Below are positions 6,711 through 14,264 of a stretch of 24,149 nucleotides of DNA, one piece after another. The notes under the pieces were generated by a model that saw only the letters and a list, made by a program, of their open reading frames with translations, was not told where the DNA came from and searched no databases. The stretch is taken from the NCBI GenBank assembly GCA_016871975.1, contig VHBM01000013.1, positions 1 to 24,149 of the forward strand, in the 5' to 3' direction. The stretch comes from Nitrososphaerota archaeon. GTDB taxonomy: Archaea; Thermoproteota; Nitrososphaeria; Nitrososphaerales; Nitrosopumilaceae. The first letter of the stretch is position 1; each line of letters starts with the position of its first letter. Position numbers and translations under genes: made by a program.

Positions 6711-7784
6711 TTGGGAAAAACGATCAGCTTTACAAGTAAACAACACTCTTGGTTATTTTTCACATCCTCGATTCTTGTAAGCTTTGGTGTATTGATTGTA
6801 ACAATTGGTGGTAGCTGGGATATTACAAATCATCTTTTGAATAGACCTGAAACATTTTTTTCACCACCGCATGCAATTCTTTACATTGGTGTTGCAATTG
6901 CACTTGCAAGTACTGTAATCAAATTTTTTAGCTGGAAAAATTTTCAAAATGACATAAAATCACAACATGCAAAACAAGTCAAGCTTACAATTTTAGGTAT
7001 TGCAATACTTGTTGGTGCAGGACCATTTGATTTTTTTTGGCACTCTAACTTTGGTCTTGATGGATTACTTAGTCCACCACATCTTTTTCTGATCTCTGGC
7101 ATGATACTTTGCAGTACTGCATCAATGACATCGATTGTAAGACATTCAAACAAAAAATTAAGCACAAACTCTTACACACCATTTCACTTTTTGATAATAA
7201 TTGGCTTGCTAGCTGTGCTGCTCTCAACATCTGGATTGTTTTATTCTTTTTCATTGCCGTTTTCTGATACGGAGCATTTTAACTTTAATCCTGATCCAAT
7301 GTTTGCAATTGCATTTACAACAATTGCATTTCCATTTCTTTTTGCATCAATACTTTACCTTTCATCAAGTTTTGTTAATGGCAAGTTTGGCATTGCATCA
7401 CTTGTTGGAACATTATTTTTGATCATAAATGCATCAACATCAATTGCACAAAACTCATTTTTGATTCCAACCCTTGGCTTTTATTTTCTTGGAGTTATTC
7501 CAATTATAATTTTTGATGCAATGTTGTCAAATTCTAAAAGAAAATTACAGTATATAGCTGGCGCAATACCTGGGATATGTTTTTACTTTTTTTATTTTCC
7601 ATTGATTACTCATACCTACAACGAAGTCTTTTCACATCAAATTGTCTGGCCAAGCATGACTGCGCTAATTTACTTTGAAATGCTAGAGTCTGTTTTTCCA
7701 CTAGTTGTTGTTCCTGCAGCCTTGGCGGGCATTTTAGGCACGATTTTTGCAAGCAAAATTAGTCAAAAATTGAGGCTAATTTAG
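6711..7784 (+). CDS. Polytopic membrane protein with two PmoC/AmoC-like copper-site signatures
   Basis: The 357-residue product starts at TTG (an in-frame stop lies just upstream) and has about ten membrane helices. Helix 1 ends in WDITNH (D37, H41) and helix 2 begins SPPH (H54). Helix 3 ends in FDFFWH (D107, H111) and helix 4 begins SPPH (H124). Both units read D-x3-H-x12-H and lie exactly 70 residues apart. In PmoC the CuC site is D156/H160/H173 and CuD is N227/H231/H245, with the same helix positions and 71 residues between; AmoC shows the same. The first four helices therefore look homologous to PmoC/AmoC, and the last six (residues about 155-350) are extra. Copper binding is inferred; the remainder is unrecognised. 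The gene ends 13 bases before the convergent oxidase gene. Confidence 0.7.
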   Translation: MGKTISFTSKQHSWLFFTSSILVSFGVLIVTIGGSWDITNHLLNRPETFFSPPHAILYIGVAIALASTVIKFFSWKNFQNDIKSQHAKQVKLTILGIAILVGAGPFDFFWHSNFGLDGLLSPPHLFLISGMILCSTASMTSIVRHSNKKLSTNSYTPFHFLIIIGLLAVLLSTSGLFYSFSLPFSDTEHFNFNPDPMFAIAFTTIAFPFLFASILYLSSSFVNGKFGIASLVGTLFLIINASTSIAQNSFLIPTLGFYFLGVIPIIIFDAMLSNSKRKLQYIAGAIPGICFYFFYFPLITHTYNEVFSHQIVWPSMTALIYFEMLESVFPLVVVPAALAGILGTIFASKISQKLRLI

Positions 7785-7797
7785 ACGCAAAATGAGA

Positions 7798-9264
7798 CTA
7801 TAACACAAGTTTGCTTACTATGGTACTCTTGTTTGTAATTATTTTATCTTGATTGAGAATATTGTGTGGATCAAATTTTTGCTTTATTTTTTTAAATGCC
7901 AAGTATGTTTTTTTGCCATACTGCATTTTGACAAACTCTGAGCGTGCAAGTCCATCCCCATGTTCACCTGTAATAGTTCCGCCAAGACTGATTACTCTTG
8001 TAAAAAACCATGTTGCGATTTTTTTTATCAGTCTTTTGTTTTTGTTTGGCAAAATAATGCGTATGTGGATGTTTCCGTTTCCTACATGGCCATATGTTAT
8101 TATCCTTGCATGGGTCTTTTTTCTAATCATATCTGCTATAGAAAACAGTTCTGATAGTCTTGATATTGGTACCGTAGCATCTTCTATTATGTGCGGCATT
8201 GATTCTTTTGGTAAAACCTTTTTCATACTATAATACAGAGCAGAATCACGATATTTCCACCATCTTTGGATATTGCTTTCATTATCCAGTTTATACAATA
8301 TTTTTGCATTAGATACTTTGTTTAGACGTGCAATACTTTGCTTGATGTTCTCATCAAATTCTATAAAAAGAAGGCAGTTCGTAGCACGAGGAAAACCTAC
8401 CTTGAAATTTTTCATTGTAGTATGATCTACAAACTCTAATGCAGATGGATGTAGTCTGATTAGATTCTGGCAATCATGCGCTGCAAGAGCCACAGAGTCA
8501 TATCCAAGTATTACAAGCGATCGCTTTTGTGGCATTTTTCTAATTTTTAGTTTAGCTGAAACAACAATCCCAAGTGTTCCCTCTGATCCCGCAATTATTT
8601 TTTGTGAATCATTTTTATTGTTAATAGCATCCAGTCTGTATCCACATGAATTTTTTGAAACTTGAGGAAATCTTGACCTGTCTATACTATTTGCTACATT
8701 GACAACAAAGTCTGAAAATTTTGTTTTTGATGGTAATTTTATCAGATCGCCAGCACCTGTGACCAAAGTCACCTCAAGAAGATTGTCAATCACACTTCCA
8801 TACTTTAACGACCTGCTTCCACTTGCATTTGTTGCAATCATGCCTCCAATTGTACAAAAAGGCCCAACTGATGGATTTGGGCCAAAAAATTTACCGTGTT
8901 TTAAGAGTTCTTTGTCTAAACTACCTTTCAATACTCCGGCATCTGCTTCTACATAGTTTTTTGTTACCTTGATCTTGTCAAAATTTTTCATATCCAAAAT
9001 AATTCCATCGCCTAGTGCACTTCCGACAAGCCCTGTCCCGGCACCACGAGGTGTTACGGAAATTTTTCTTTTTGTTGCAAAATTCAAAACTAAAACAATG
9101 TCTTTAAGATTTTTTGGAATTACTACAACCTTTGGTTTTATTTTGTATGAGCTGGAATCAACAGAATAACACTCTAAAATCTCATCATCACGTAAAACTT
9201 GGCCCTTGATTGTTTTTTCTAATTTTTGTAGCTCTGATAATCTCATTAATTTATCAGACGCCAC
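7798..9264 (-). CDS. FAD-linked oxidase, D-lactate dehydrogenase/glycolate oxidase (GlcD) type
   Basis: The 488-residue product has the two domains of the GlcD/D-lactate dehydrogenase family. The N-terminal FAD domain (PCMH-type) shows RGAGTGLVGS (73-82) and IGGMIATNASGSRSLKYG (139-156), and GSEGTLGIV later. The C-terminal domain has GHVGNGNIHI (from 392), GEHGDG (433-438) and FDPHNIL near the end, the usual substrate and metal region. It probably oxidises a 2-hydroxy acid such as D-lactate or glycolate and passes electrons on; the exact substrate cannot be read. There is no cysteine-rich Fe-S domain, so a partner may be needed. Translation starts at GTG; an ATG lies six codons in. It follows the HD-GNAT gene after a 21-base gap and is probably cotranscribed. 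Confidence 0.9.
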   Translation of the reverse strand: MASDKLMRLSELQKLEKTIKGQVLRDDEILECYSVDSSSYKIKPKVVVIPKNLKDIVLVLNFATKRKISVTPRGAGTGLVGSALGDGIILDMKNFDKIKVTKNYVEADAGVLKGSLDKELLKHGKFFGPNPSVGPFCTIGGMIATNASGSRSLKYGSVIDNLLEVTLVTGAGDLIKLPSKTKFSDFVVNVANSIDRSRFPQVSKNSCGYRLDAINNKNDSQKIIAGSEGTLGIVVSAKLKIRKMPQKRSLVILGYDSVALAAHDCQNLIRLHPSALEFVDHTTMKNFKVGFPRATNCLLFIEFDENIKQSIARLNKVSNAKILYKLDNESNIQRWWKYRDSALYYSMKKVLPKESMPHIIEDATVPISRLSELFSIADMIRKKTHARIITYGHVGNGNIHIRIILPNKNKRLIKKIATWFFTRVISLGGTITGEHGDGLARSEFVKMQYGKKTYLAFKKIKQKFDPHNILNQDKIITNKSTIVSKLVL

Positions 9265-9285
9265 ATCATATTATTATGTGGTAAT

Positions 9286-10662
9286 TTAGAAGAACAGGGG
9301 AATCCTGTAATAATCCCAACGTTCTGGATCAAACTTTTTCACAAATTGGGCACTTTCATAAGTTTGTGTACGTTTCTCTACTACATCACGTAGCGCAAAA
9401 CTAGTTAGATACTTGTATTTTTTGGCATGTGCCAACATCGTAAACATATGACGCAGCTCCCTACCCCCTTCGTGGCCCCAGTACCCCATCTTTAGTGAAA
9501 TAGGTTCCAAAAAGACAGTATTTCCCAAGCCCACGTTTTCATCTTGAATTCCAGGACGTAATTTGTAATTTTCAAGAGGTCCTCCTTTCGCATATCCAAT
9601 AATTTCGCCTTTTGTACTTCCTAGTCTTAAGGTGTTTAGTATGGTATTATAGTCCCTTACAGACTCTACAAAATTTTCTCTTGCAAACTGTAATGGTTTT
9701 GGTAACTCATCATATATTGCAAGCAGTGTATCAATAAAATTTTCATCGTTTCTTAATGTCATAGAATCAATTGTTGGAACAAGTCTTAGATTGTCATAAA
9801 CAAAGTTTGAGTGTATTTGAATTTCTTGTTGCCTTAGATTCATGAATCCTAAAACATTATTCATAAAGTTTTTTCTCATTTGCTTAGGCAGAGACGCTAG
9901 AACCCTTTCAGTCATCTCTGTTTCATTATTTAACAAATCTTCAAAATACGCAACGGATCTGCGTACTATAAGAGATGGATGCCACGCCAACGCATGCGCG
10001 TTCATTTTTGCCATCTCCATTCCTTTTTTAAAATCGCCTAGCGCATAACCACTTATTCTATCTACTACCGAAAGAAACCAACCAAGCTTTAGGTAGTGTT
10101 CTTGTTGTTGCGGATCATTTTTTGTTAGTGGCGATTTTTCAAAACATTCTCTCATCTTTTTTTCAGCGTTTTCCTTTAGCTCGCCTTTCCATGGATAGGT
10201 TGTTCTTAGAATAAGTGCAATTACTATATTGATATCTAGTCCTGATTCGACAATTAGCGCTTGTACTCTCTTGTCGGTTAGAAGAAATCTTATCACATTA
10301 TCTTCGTGCGGTTTGTCGACACTTTTTTGCGGATCAAAGTCGTGAAACAGCGCAGCAGCATACAGATACTTTAGATCATCTTGCTTAATCGACTCTAGTG
10401 AGCTTTTCCAAACAGCTGCCATCAATGTTACATAGGTTACTTCCAGCTCGTGATTGATGTTGTGATATCCATAGTAATCAGCACCAAGACCCTGTGACTC
10501 GAAAATCTCTACGGTGTAATCAAGCATTTCTGTAAAACAATGTTTGTCTAGGCCCATCAAAATGGCCCTGTTCTCAATTTCGTTTCTCAAGGTTGCAGTT
10601 CTTTGAATTACCTGCATTAGGATCTCGATCTCGGCGTTGCTTTTAAACATGTATTCAATCAC
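9286..10662 (-). CDS. HD-domain phosphohydrolase fused to a GNAT-type acetyltransferase
   Basis: This 458-residue product joins two domains. Residues about 40-215 form an HD domain with YHNINHELEV (66-75), HD at 107-108 and a final D201 in VVDR, so the metal ligand set (H71, H107, D108, D201) is complete. The YHNxxHxxxV signature resembles class I cyclic-nucleotide phosphodiesterases. Residues about 305-458 look like a GNAT fold: GEIIGYAKGG (352-361), a conserved GLGNTVFLEPISL stretch (378-390), and GYWGHEGGRELRHMF (393-407) as the acyl-CoA loop, then YKYLTSF and a C-terminal WDYYRIP. About 90 helical residues link them. The substrates are unknown; a nucleotide-responsive acyltransferase is one guess. 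No membrane segment is seen. It is first in a two-gene unit with the FAD oxidase. Confidence 0.78.
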   Translation of the reverse strand: MIEYMFKSNAEIEILMQVIQRTATLRNEIENRAILMGLDKHCFTEMLDYTVEIFESQGLGADYYGYHNINHELEVTYVTLMAAVWKSSLESIKQDDLKYLYAAALFHDFDPQKSVDKPHEDNVIRFLLTDKRVQALIVESGLDINIVIALILRTTYPWKGELKENAEKKMRECFEKSPLTKNDPQQQEHYLKLGWFLSVVDRISGYALGDFKKGMEMAKMNAHALAWHPSLIVRRSVAYFEDLLNNETEMTERVLASLPKQMRKNFMNNVLGFMNLRQQEIQIHSNFVYDNLRLVPTIDSMTLRNDENFIDTLLAIYDELPKPLQFARENFVESVRDYNTILNTLRLGSTKGEIIGYAKGGPLENYKLRPGIQDENVGLGNTVFLEPISLKMGYWGHEGGRELRHMFTMLAHAKKYKYLTSFALRDVVEKRTQTYESAQFVKKFDPERWDYYRIPLFF

Positions 10663-10752
10663 TAGCCTCGTGCAAAAAAGTAAATTTTTGACAAAACTAC
10701 CAAAAATTATGAAAAGATAAAATTCATTACAAATATTCTGGCTTGGTAGACA

Positions 10753-11142
10753 ATGGCAATTGATGAAAAATTACTTTCCTCTGTAATGAAACATAATGAG
10801 CTTAATCATACATTACATCTAGACACAAAATCATACAAATTACGAGACGTATCAATCACAAAATCTGCTACGCCTCTAACAGGACCTAACATGCGAGGAG
10901 GCGTTTATTTTTCTGACACTTTTCATTATAGAATGAAGGCAACAGTTGACGATACTACAATAATCCAAATTCTGTCAAAGACAATGCTTGGGCCAAATAC
11001 GGAATTCAAGAACCTAAAGATAACATCTAGCATGAAAAAAGGCAACACACAGATCTCATTGTACACAAATCTTACAAACACAATGCAAAGCTCATCAAAA
11101 ATCGAGCTGAACATGGTTATTGTAGATATAAGAAAAGATTAG
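10753..11142 (+). CDS. Conserved hypothetical protein, unknown function
   Basis: The 129-residue product has no signal peptide, membrane helix or Cys. It is rich in beta-prone stretches with Thr/Ser (for example TIIQILSKTM at about 68-77, QISLYTNLTN at about 99-108) and ends with IVDIRKD, consistent with a small beta-rich cytoplasmic fold. I do not recognise the family. The start ATG is preceded by A/T-rich DNA in a 90-base divergent space shared with the HD-GNAT gene. The stop overlaps the J-domain gene by four bases in tail-to-tail order. Confidence 0.6.
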   Translation: MAIDEKLLSSVMKHNELNHTLHLDTKSYKLRDVSITKSATPLTGPNMRGGVYFSDTFHYRMKATVDDTTIIQILSKTMLGPNTEFKNLKITSSMKKGNTQISLYTNLTNTMQSSSKIELNMVIVDIRKD

Positions 11143-11681
11143 CCTAAGGCATCATAATACTTGTCATAGCTTTGTCGTAGTTCCATATCTGATAAAATTT
11201 CATAGGCTCTGTTTATTTCAGACATTTTTTCTTTTGTTGAAGGATCTTTGCTTTTATCAGGATGTAATTTTTTGACAAGTGCACGATATCGATTTTTTAT
11301 CTCAATAGGGGTTGCGCTTTTTTGCACACCTAGAATTGCATAACAATCAGGCAGCGTTTCATCTTGTAGTGCTTTTTTAAACTCACGATGTCTTACATCC
11401 TTTGGTCTACCAAAATCAGTATCATCGCTTGTCCACTCTGAGTGATATTTTTCGTAATCATGATCCTTTTTTGACGCAAACTCTTTTGCATCATAGGATG
11501 TTTTTTTTCGCAAAATTGAATCTCGTAACAGGTAAATCACAAGACCAACAACTACGGCAATCGACACAGAAAATAAAATAGTCAAATCGGTAGTACTGAC
11601 ATCAGGAACTAGATCTTCTGAGCTTTGGGCAAAAACCTGTTGAAACAAGCTCAAAAAAACTATGTAGATTATTACTATCAT
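11139..11681 (-). CDS. Membrane-tethered J-domain (DnaJ-like) protein
   Basis: The 180-residue product has an N-terminal signal-like segment (1-19, ending FAQ), a short outer stretch, a second hydrophobic helix (about 34-52) followed by RDSILRKK, then a charged linker and a C-terminal J domain (about 111-178). The J domain holds CYAILGV (113-119), RYRALVKKLHPDK (131-143, with HPDK intact at 140-143) and an INRAYEILSD helix. The positive residues after the second helix place the J domain in the cytoplasm, where it would stimulate an Hsp70 near the membrane. Class A features (G/F region, zinc repeats) are missing, so it is a J-only cochaperone, not canonical DnaJ. Helping membrane or secreted proteins fold is an inference. 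Confidence 0.82.
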   Translation of the reverse strand: MIVIIYIVFLSLFQQVFAQSSEDLVPDVSTTDLTILFSVSIAVVVGLVIYLLRDSILRKKTSYDAKEFASKKDHDYEKYHSEWTSDDTDFGRPKDVRHREFKKALQDETLPDCYAILGVQKSATPIEIKNRYRALVKKLHPDKSKDPSTKEKMSEINRAYEILSDMELRQSYDKYYDALG

Positions 11682-11737
11682 TATCTATTCATGGATTTAC
11701 TAGATTTTTTCTAGTTTTCTTCTATTATCAGAAGTAC

Positions 11738-11742
11738 TTTAT
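11738..11742 (+). promoter_or_regulatory. TATA-like box for the first TPR gene
   Basis: TTTAT within an A/T-rich stretch is centred about 25 bases before the ATG at 11765, the archaeal TATA spacing, and suggests a leaderless or nearly leaderless message. Confidence 0.4.
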
Positions 11743-11764
11743 CTATCAACAACAAATACCAAGT

Positions 11765-11989
11765 ATGAATATGGATGAGCTGGTAAAAAAAGGCAAAACC
11801 CTTCTTGGCGAAGGCAAATTTGAAGATGCATTATCATACTTTGAGCAGGCACTTGCCATGGACCAAAATAACGCTGATTTGTGGAATGATAAAGGCGTCG
11901 CGTTGCGAAGCTTGGGCAGATATCAAGAAGCGCTAGAGTGTTTTAACAAATCACTAGAGATTGAACCTCGTGACAAGCAAGCATCATAG
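11765..11989 (+). CDS. Small TPR-repeat protein
   Basis: The 74-residue product consists of two tetratricopeptide repeats (about 4-37 and 38-71), each with the G-x-Y/F, A-x2-F/C and P-at-end pattern; for example GKFEDALSYFEQAL and GRYQEALECFNKSL. TPRs bind peptides or other proteins. It is unusually short, with no capping helix after the second repeat. Seventy-four bases later a second TPR gene starts on the same strand, in a different frame, so the two may be duplicated parts of one ancestral TPR gene or separate cytoplasmic adaptors. Both ATGs (codon 1 and 3) could be the start. Confidence 0.75.
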   Translation: MNMDELVKKGKTLLGEGKFEDALSYFEQALAMDQNNADLWNDKGVALRSLGRYQEALECFNKSLEIEPRDKQAS

Positions 11990-12063
11990 TTGTAATTTAT
12001 TGACACATTGTTAGCTTGCATCGTACAAAAATCATTATCTGCCAAACCAAGAAAATAATTCTA

Positions 12064-12549
12064 GTGGATCCATTAGAGGAAGCATACAATTTTTGTGAAA
12101 TAGGCGAATACGAAAAAGCACTCAAGTGTTATGATAAAATACTGCAAAAGGATCCAGACAACACAAGGGCACTAGTTGACAAAGGCGTTACACTGCAAAA
12201 TCTTGGCCACGTAAAAGAATCACTTTTATTTTATAATCAGGCACTTGAGCTTGAACCAAAAAACACTGGCGCTTTGTTAAACAAGGGCTCTGCACTGCAC
12301 ACACTCAAGCGATATACAGAAGCAATACTGTGCTATGATGATGTTCTAAAACTAGATAAAAAAAACACAATGGCATTTGCATACAAGGGACTCTCACTTG
12401 CAGAACTTGGTGAAGTTGAAGAGGCACTAGAATACTTCAAGCGTGCATTGGAACTCGACAAATACTATGACTTGGCAAATATTAGCATAGAAAAGGCAAA
12501 AGAGATCCTAAAATCATACAAAAAACTTACACAATCTAGCTTGGATTAA
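12064..12549 (+). CDS. TPR-repeat protein
   Basis: From GTG at 12064 the product has 161 residues with four TPRs (about 4-31, 32-65, 66-99 and 100-133), followed by a short helical cap. Examples are GEYEKALKCYDKIL and GEVEEALEYFKRAL, with the Pro/Asp-Asn linkers between repeats. The frame extends 16 codons upstream to a TTG at 12016, but those residues have no TPR character, so the GTG is preferred. It is cytoplasmic with no membrane segment. It lies just after the shorter TPR gene and its stop overlaps the C2H2 gene by four bases tail to tail. The binding partner is unknown. Confidence 0.75.
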   Translation: MDPLEEAYNFCEIGEYEKALKCYDKILQKDPDNTRALVDKGVTLQNLGHVKESLLFYNQALELEPKNTGALLNKGSALHTLKRYTEAILCYDDVLKLDKKNTMAFAYKGLSLAELGEVEEALEYFKRALELDKYYDLANISIEKAKEILKSYKKLTQSSLD

Positions 12550-12719
12550 AACACAGTTACATCGCCAGGGGCTGGTCCTCTTTGTTGACTCTTTTTATGA
12601 AACTCGATAAACTCTTTGTGTGCAGTTTCTTGATGTTTTCGTAGCTCTTCGATATTTTCAAACATGTCATGGCATAGGTAGCACTTTGGTTTGTGTTCAT
12701 CAACAAGTGGTAGTACCAA
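12546..12719 (-). CDS. Small protein with one classical C2H2 zinc finger
   Basis: TTG to TAA gives 57 residues. Residues 13-34 fit the classical finger C-x2-C-x3-F-x5-L-x2-H-x4-H exactly: C13, C16, F20, L26, H29, H34. The tail is polar and basic (HKKSQQRG). Only a TTG start is available because a stop lies a few codons upstream. Single C2H2 fingers occur in archaea and may bind DNA, RNA or protein; one finger with a basic tail is compatible with nucleic-acid binding. Its stop overlaps that of the TPR gene. MqnE starts divergently 76 bases away. Confidence 0.68.
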   Translation of the reverse strand: MVLPLVDEHKPKCYLCHDMFENIEELRKHQETAHKEFIEFHKKSQQRGPAPGDVTVF

Positions 12720-12778
12720 ATCAATAGCTAGTGTCGTCTTTGGTTAATTATCTTTTTTTGATTCAGTCAGTCTTTAGT

Positions 12779-12785
12779 TTTATAT
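12779..12785 (+). promoter_or_regulatory. TATA box for mqnE
   Basis: TTTATAT is centred about 26 bases before GTG 12808, not before TTG 12796. This spacing suggests that the transcript may begin at the later in-frame GTG, shortening MqnE by four residues. Confidence 0.5.
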
Positions 12786-12795
12786 TTGATAGAAA

Positions 12796-13905
12796 TTGCC
12801 ACATTTTGTGCTAGAAAAACTGGTAAGAGAATCGCAGGCCTTGGATAAGGCAATTGCAGGAGACGAGCTATCATTTGATGATGGAATGGAACTCATAAAC
12901 TATGAAAACCTGCACATGCTTGGAGCAGTTGCAAACAACGCTAGGCAAAAACTGGTAGGAAACACTGTTACATTTGCTGCCTCTTACTATATGAATTACA
13001 CAAACGTCTGTGCAGCAAGCTGCCAGATGTGTGCATTTTACAGAAAAGGTGATGAAGATGATGCATACACACTAAGCCCTGAGCAAATCGAGCAAAGAGT
13101 CGCACTTGCAAAACAGATGGGTGCAACCGAAGTTCACATAGTTGGTGGGTTTCACCCAAAGCTGACTTTAGACTATTATGAAGACATGATGAAAATAATA
13201 AAAAAGAATCATCCAGAGTTAAACATCAAGGCATTTACAGCAGCAGAGATTTTCTATCTCTCAAAGCTTACAAAAAATTCTGTAAAAGAAATTCTTTTGC
13301 GACTAAAAGAAGCAGGACTTGATTCTATGCCTGGAGGCGGCGCCGAGCTTTTCCATCCTGATGTTAGAAAATTTATCGTAAGGGGAAAATGTTCAGGACA
13401 GGAATGGCTTGACACAATTGAGCAGGCACATAATCTTGGCATTAAAAGCAACGCAACTATGCTTTATGGTCATGTTGAAAAACCAGAACATGTAATTGAT
13501 CATCTAATCAAGCTACGCGAGCTTCAAAAAAAGACACAAGGATTTATCACGTTTATCCCACTCAAGTTTAGTTTAGATAATACGGAACTTGAAAAAGAAA
13601 AACTTGTTACGCACGAATGCTCATCAATTTATGACCTCAAAGTAATTGCACTATCAAGACTAATGCTTGCAGGTCAGCTAAACAACATCTCTGTTTACTG
13701 GGTAGCATATGGGAAAAAACTTGCTCAAGTTGCACTAGCAAACGGTGGAAACGACTTGGTTGGAACTGCATTTTCTGAGGAAATTTATCGAGCTGCAGGC
13801 AAACCAACAAACTCTTCTGTTTTAGAGCTTGCAAACATGGTTAAAGAAATCGGCCAAAGCCCTGCTCAGCGTGATACATTCTTTAACATACTGCAAAGAT
13901 TTTGA
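12796..13905 (+). CDS. mqnE: Aminodeoxyfutalosine synthase (MqnE), radical SAM
   Basis: The 369-residue product is a radical SAM enzyme with C72-x3-C76-x2-C79 for the 4Fe-4S cluster. Residues 172-186 (AGLDSMPGGGAELF region) and the following ATMLYGH stretch and GFITFIPLKF are typical of MqnE, which joins chorismate-derived enolpyruvyl-benzoate to SAM to give aminodeoxyfutalosine in menaquinone synthesis. CofH and MqnC share the fold; the PGGGAE and ATMLYGH region and the nearby mqnD favour MqnE. Translation begins at TTG, or at GTG 12808 judged by the TATA box. It is cytoplasmic. A hairpin with a T-tract follows the stop. Confidence 0.85.
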   Translation: MPHFVLEKLVRESQALDKAIAGDELSFDDGMELINYENLHMLGAVANNARQKLVGNTVTFAASYYMNYTNVCAASCQMCAFYRKGDEDDAYTLSPEQIEQRVALAKQMGATEVHIVGGFHPKLTLDYYEDMMKIIKKNHPELNIKAFTAAEIFYLSKLTKNSVKEILLRLKEAGLDSMPGGGAELFHPDVRKFIVRGKCSGQEWLDTIEQAHNLGIKSNATMLYGHVEKPEHVIDHLIKLRELQKKTQGFITFIPLKFSLDNTELEKEKLVTHECSSIYDLKVIALSRLMLAGQLNNISVYWVAYGKKLAQVALANGGNDLVGTAFSEEIYRAAGKPTNSSVLELANMVKEIGQSPAQRDTFFNILQRF

Positions 13906-13930
13906 ATTTAGTCTAGGCGTAATTATCGTT

Positions 13931-13960
13931 AAAATCCTGCTTTATGTGGCAGGTTTTTTT
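13931..13960 (+). terminator. Hairpin with T-tract after mqnE
   Basis: AAAATCCTGC and GCAGGTTTTT can pair (one mismatch) around an 8-base loop and are followed by a run of T to 13961 or so. Archaeal termination depends chiefly on the T-tract, which is present for the plus strand. The element overlaps the last codons of the convergent gene at 13942. Confidence 0.5.
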
Positions 13961-14226
13961 TCTATGGTCTTTACGCCGCCTTCCTTTCTCTTTCTTCTTG
14001 CACCAAAGCTTATCAAAATAAGCAAAAATCCAATCCCAGCTACAATTCCTGACAACAACCGCATGTCTTGGTTTTGTTGTTGCGCCTCCAAAAGATCAAG
14101 TGCTTCTTCTTCTGTCATGCCAGATCTTCCTGCAGGACTCGTGGCATCAAGATATACGGTAATGGCTAGTCCAAATGCTACCATTACAATGCCAGAGACA
14201 AGAATTTTTTTATCAACAAGTACCAT
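13942..14226 (-). CDS. Small two-helix membrane protein
   Basis: The 94-residue product has two membrane helices (about 8-26 and 58-75), a 30-residue loop with acidic EEEALDLLEAQQQNQ (about 39-53), and a basic RRKRK tail. The tail should lie in the cytoplasm, so both ends would be inside and the loop outside. I do not recognise a family. It lies between mqnE and mqnD; nothing in it links it to quinone synthesis. A longer open frame covers this stretch on the other strand (13829-14392) but has no protein-like features. Confidence 0.6.
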   Translation of the reverse strand: MVLVDKKILVSGIVMVAFGLAITVYLDATSPAGRSGMTEEEALDLLEAQQQNQDMRLLSGIVAGIGFLLILISFGARRKRKEGGVKTIEKKPAT

Positions 14227-14264
14227 TTTCTATTTTGTTATAATAAAATATGATAATTATTGGT

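Noticed and set aside
12016..12063. TTG start for the second TPR gene
   Set aside because: The 16 extra residues lack TPR character; GTG 12064 gives a clean repeat start.
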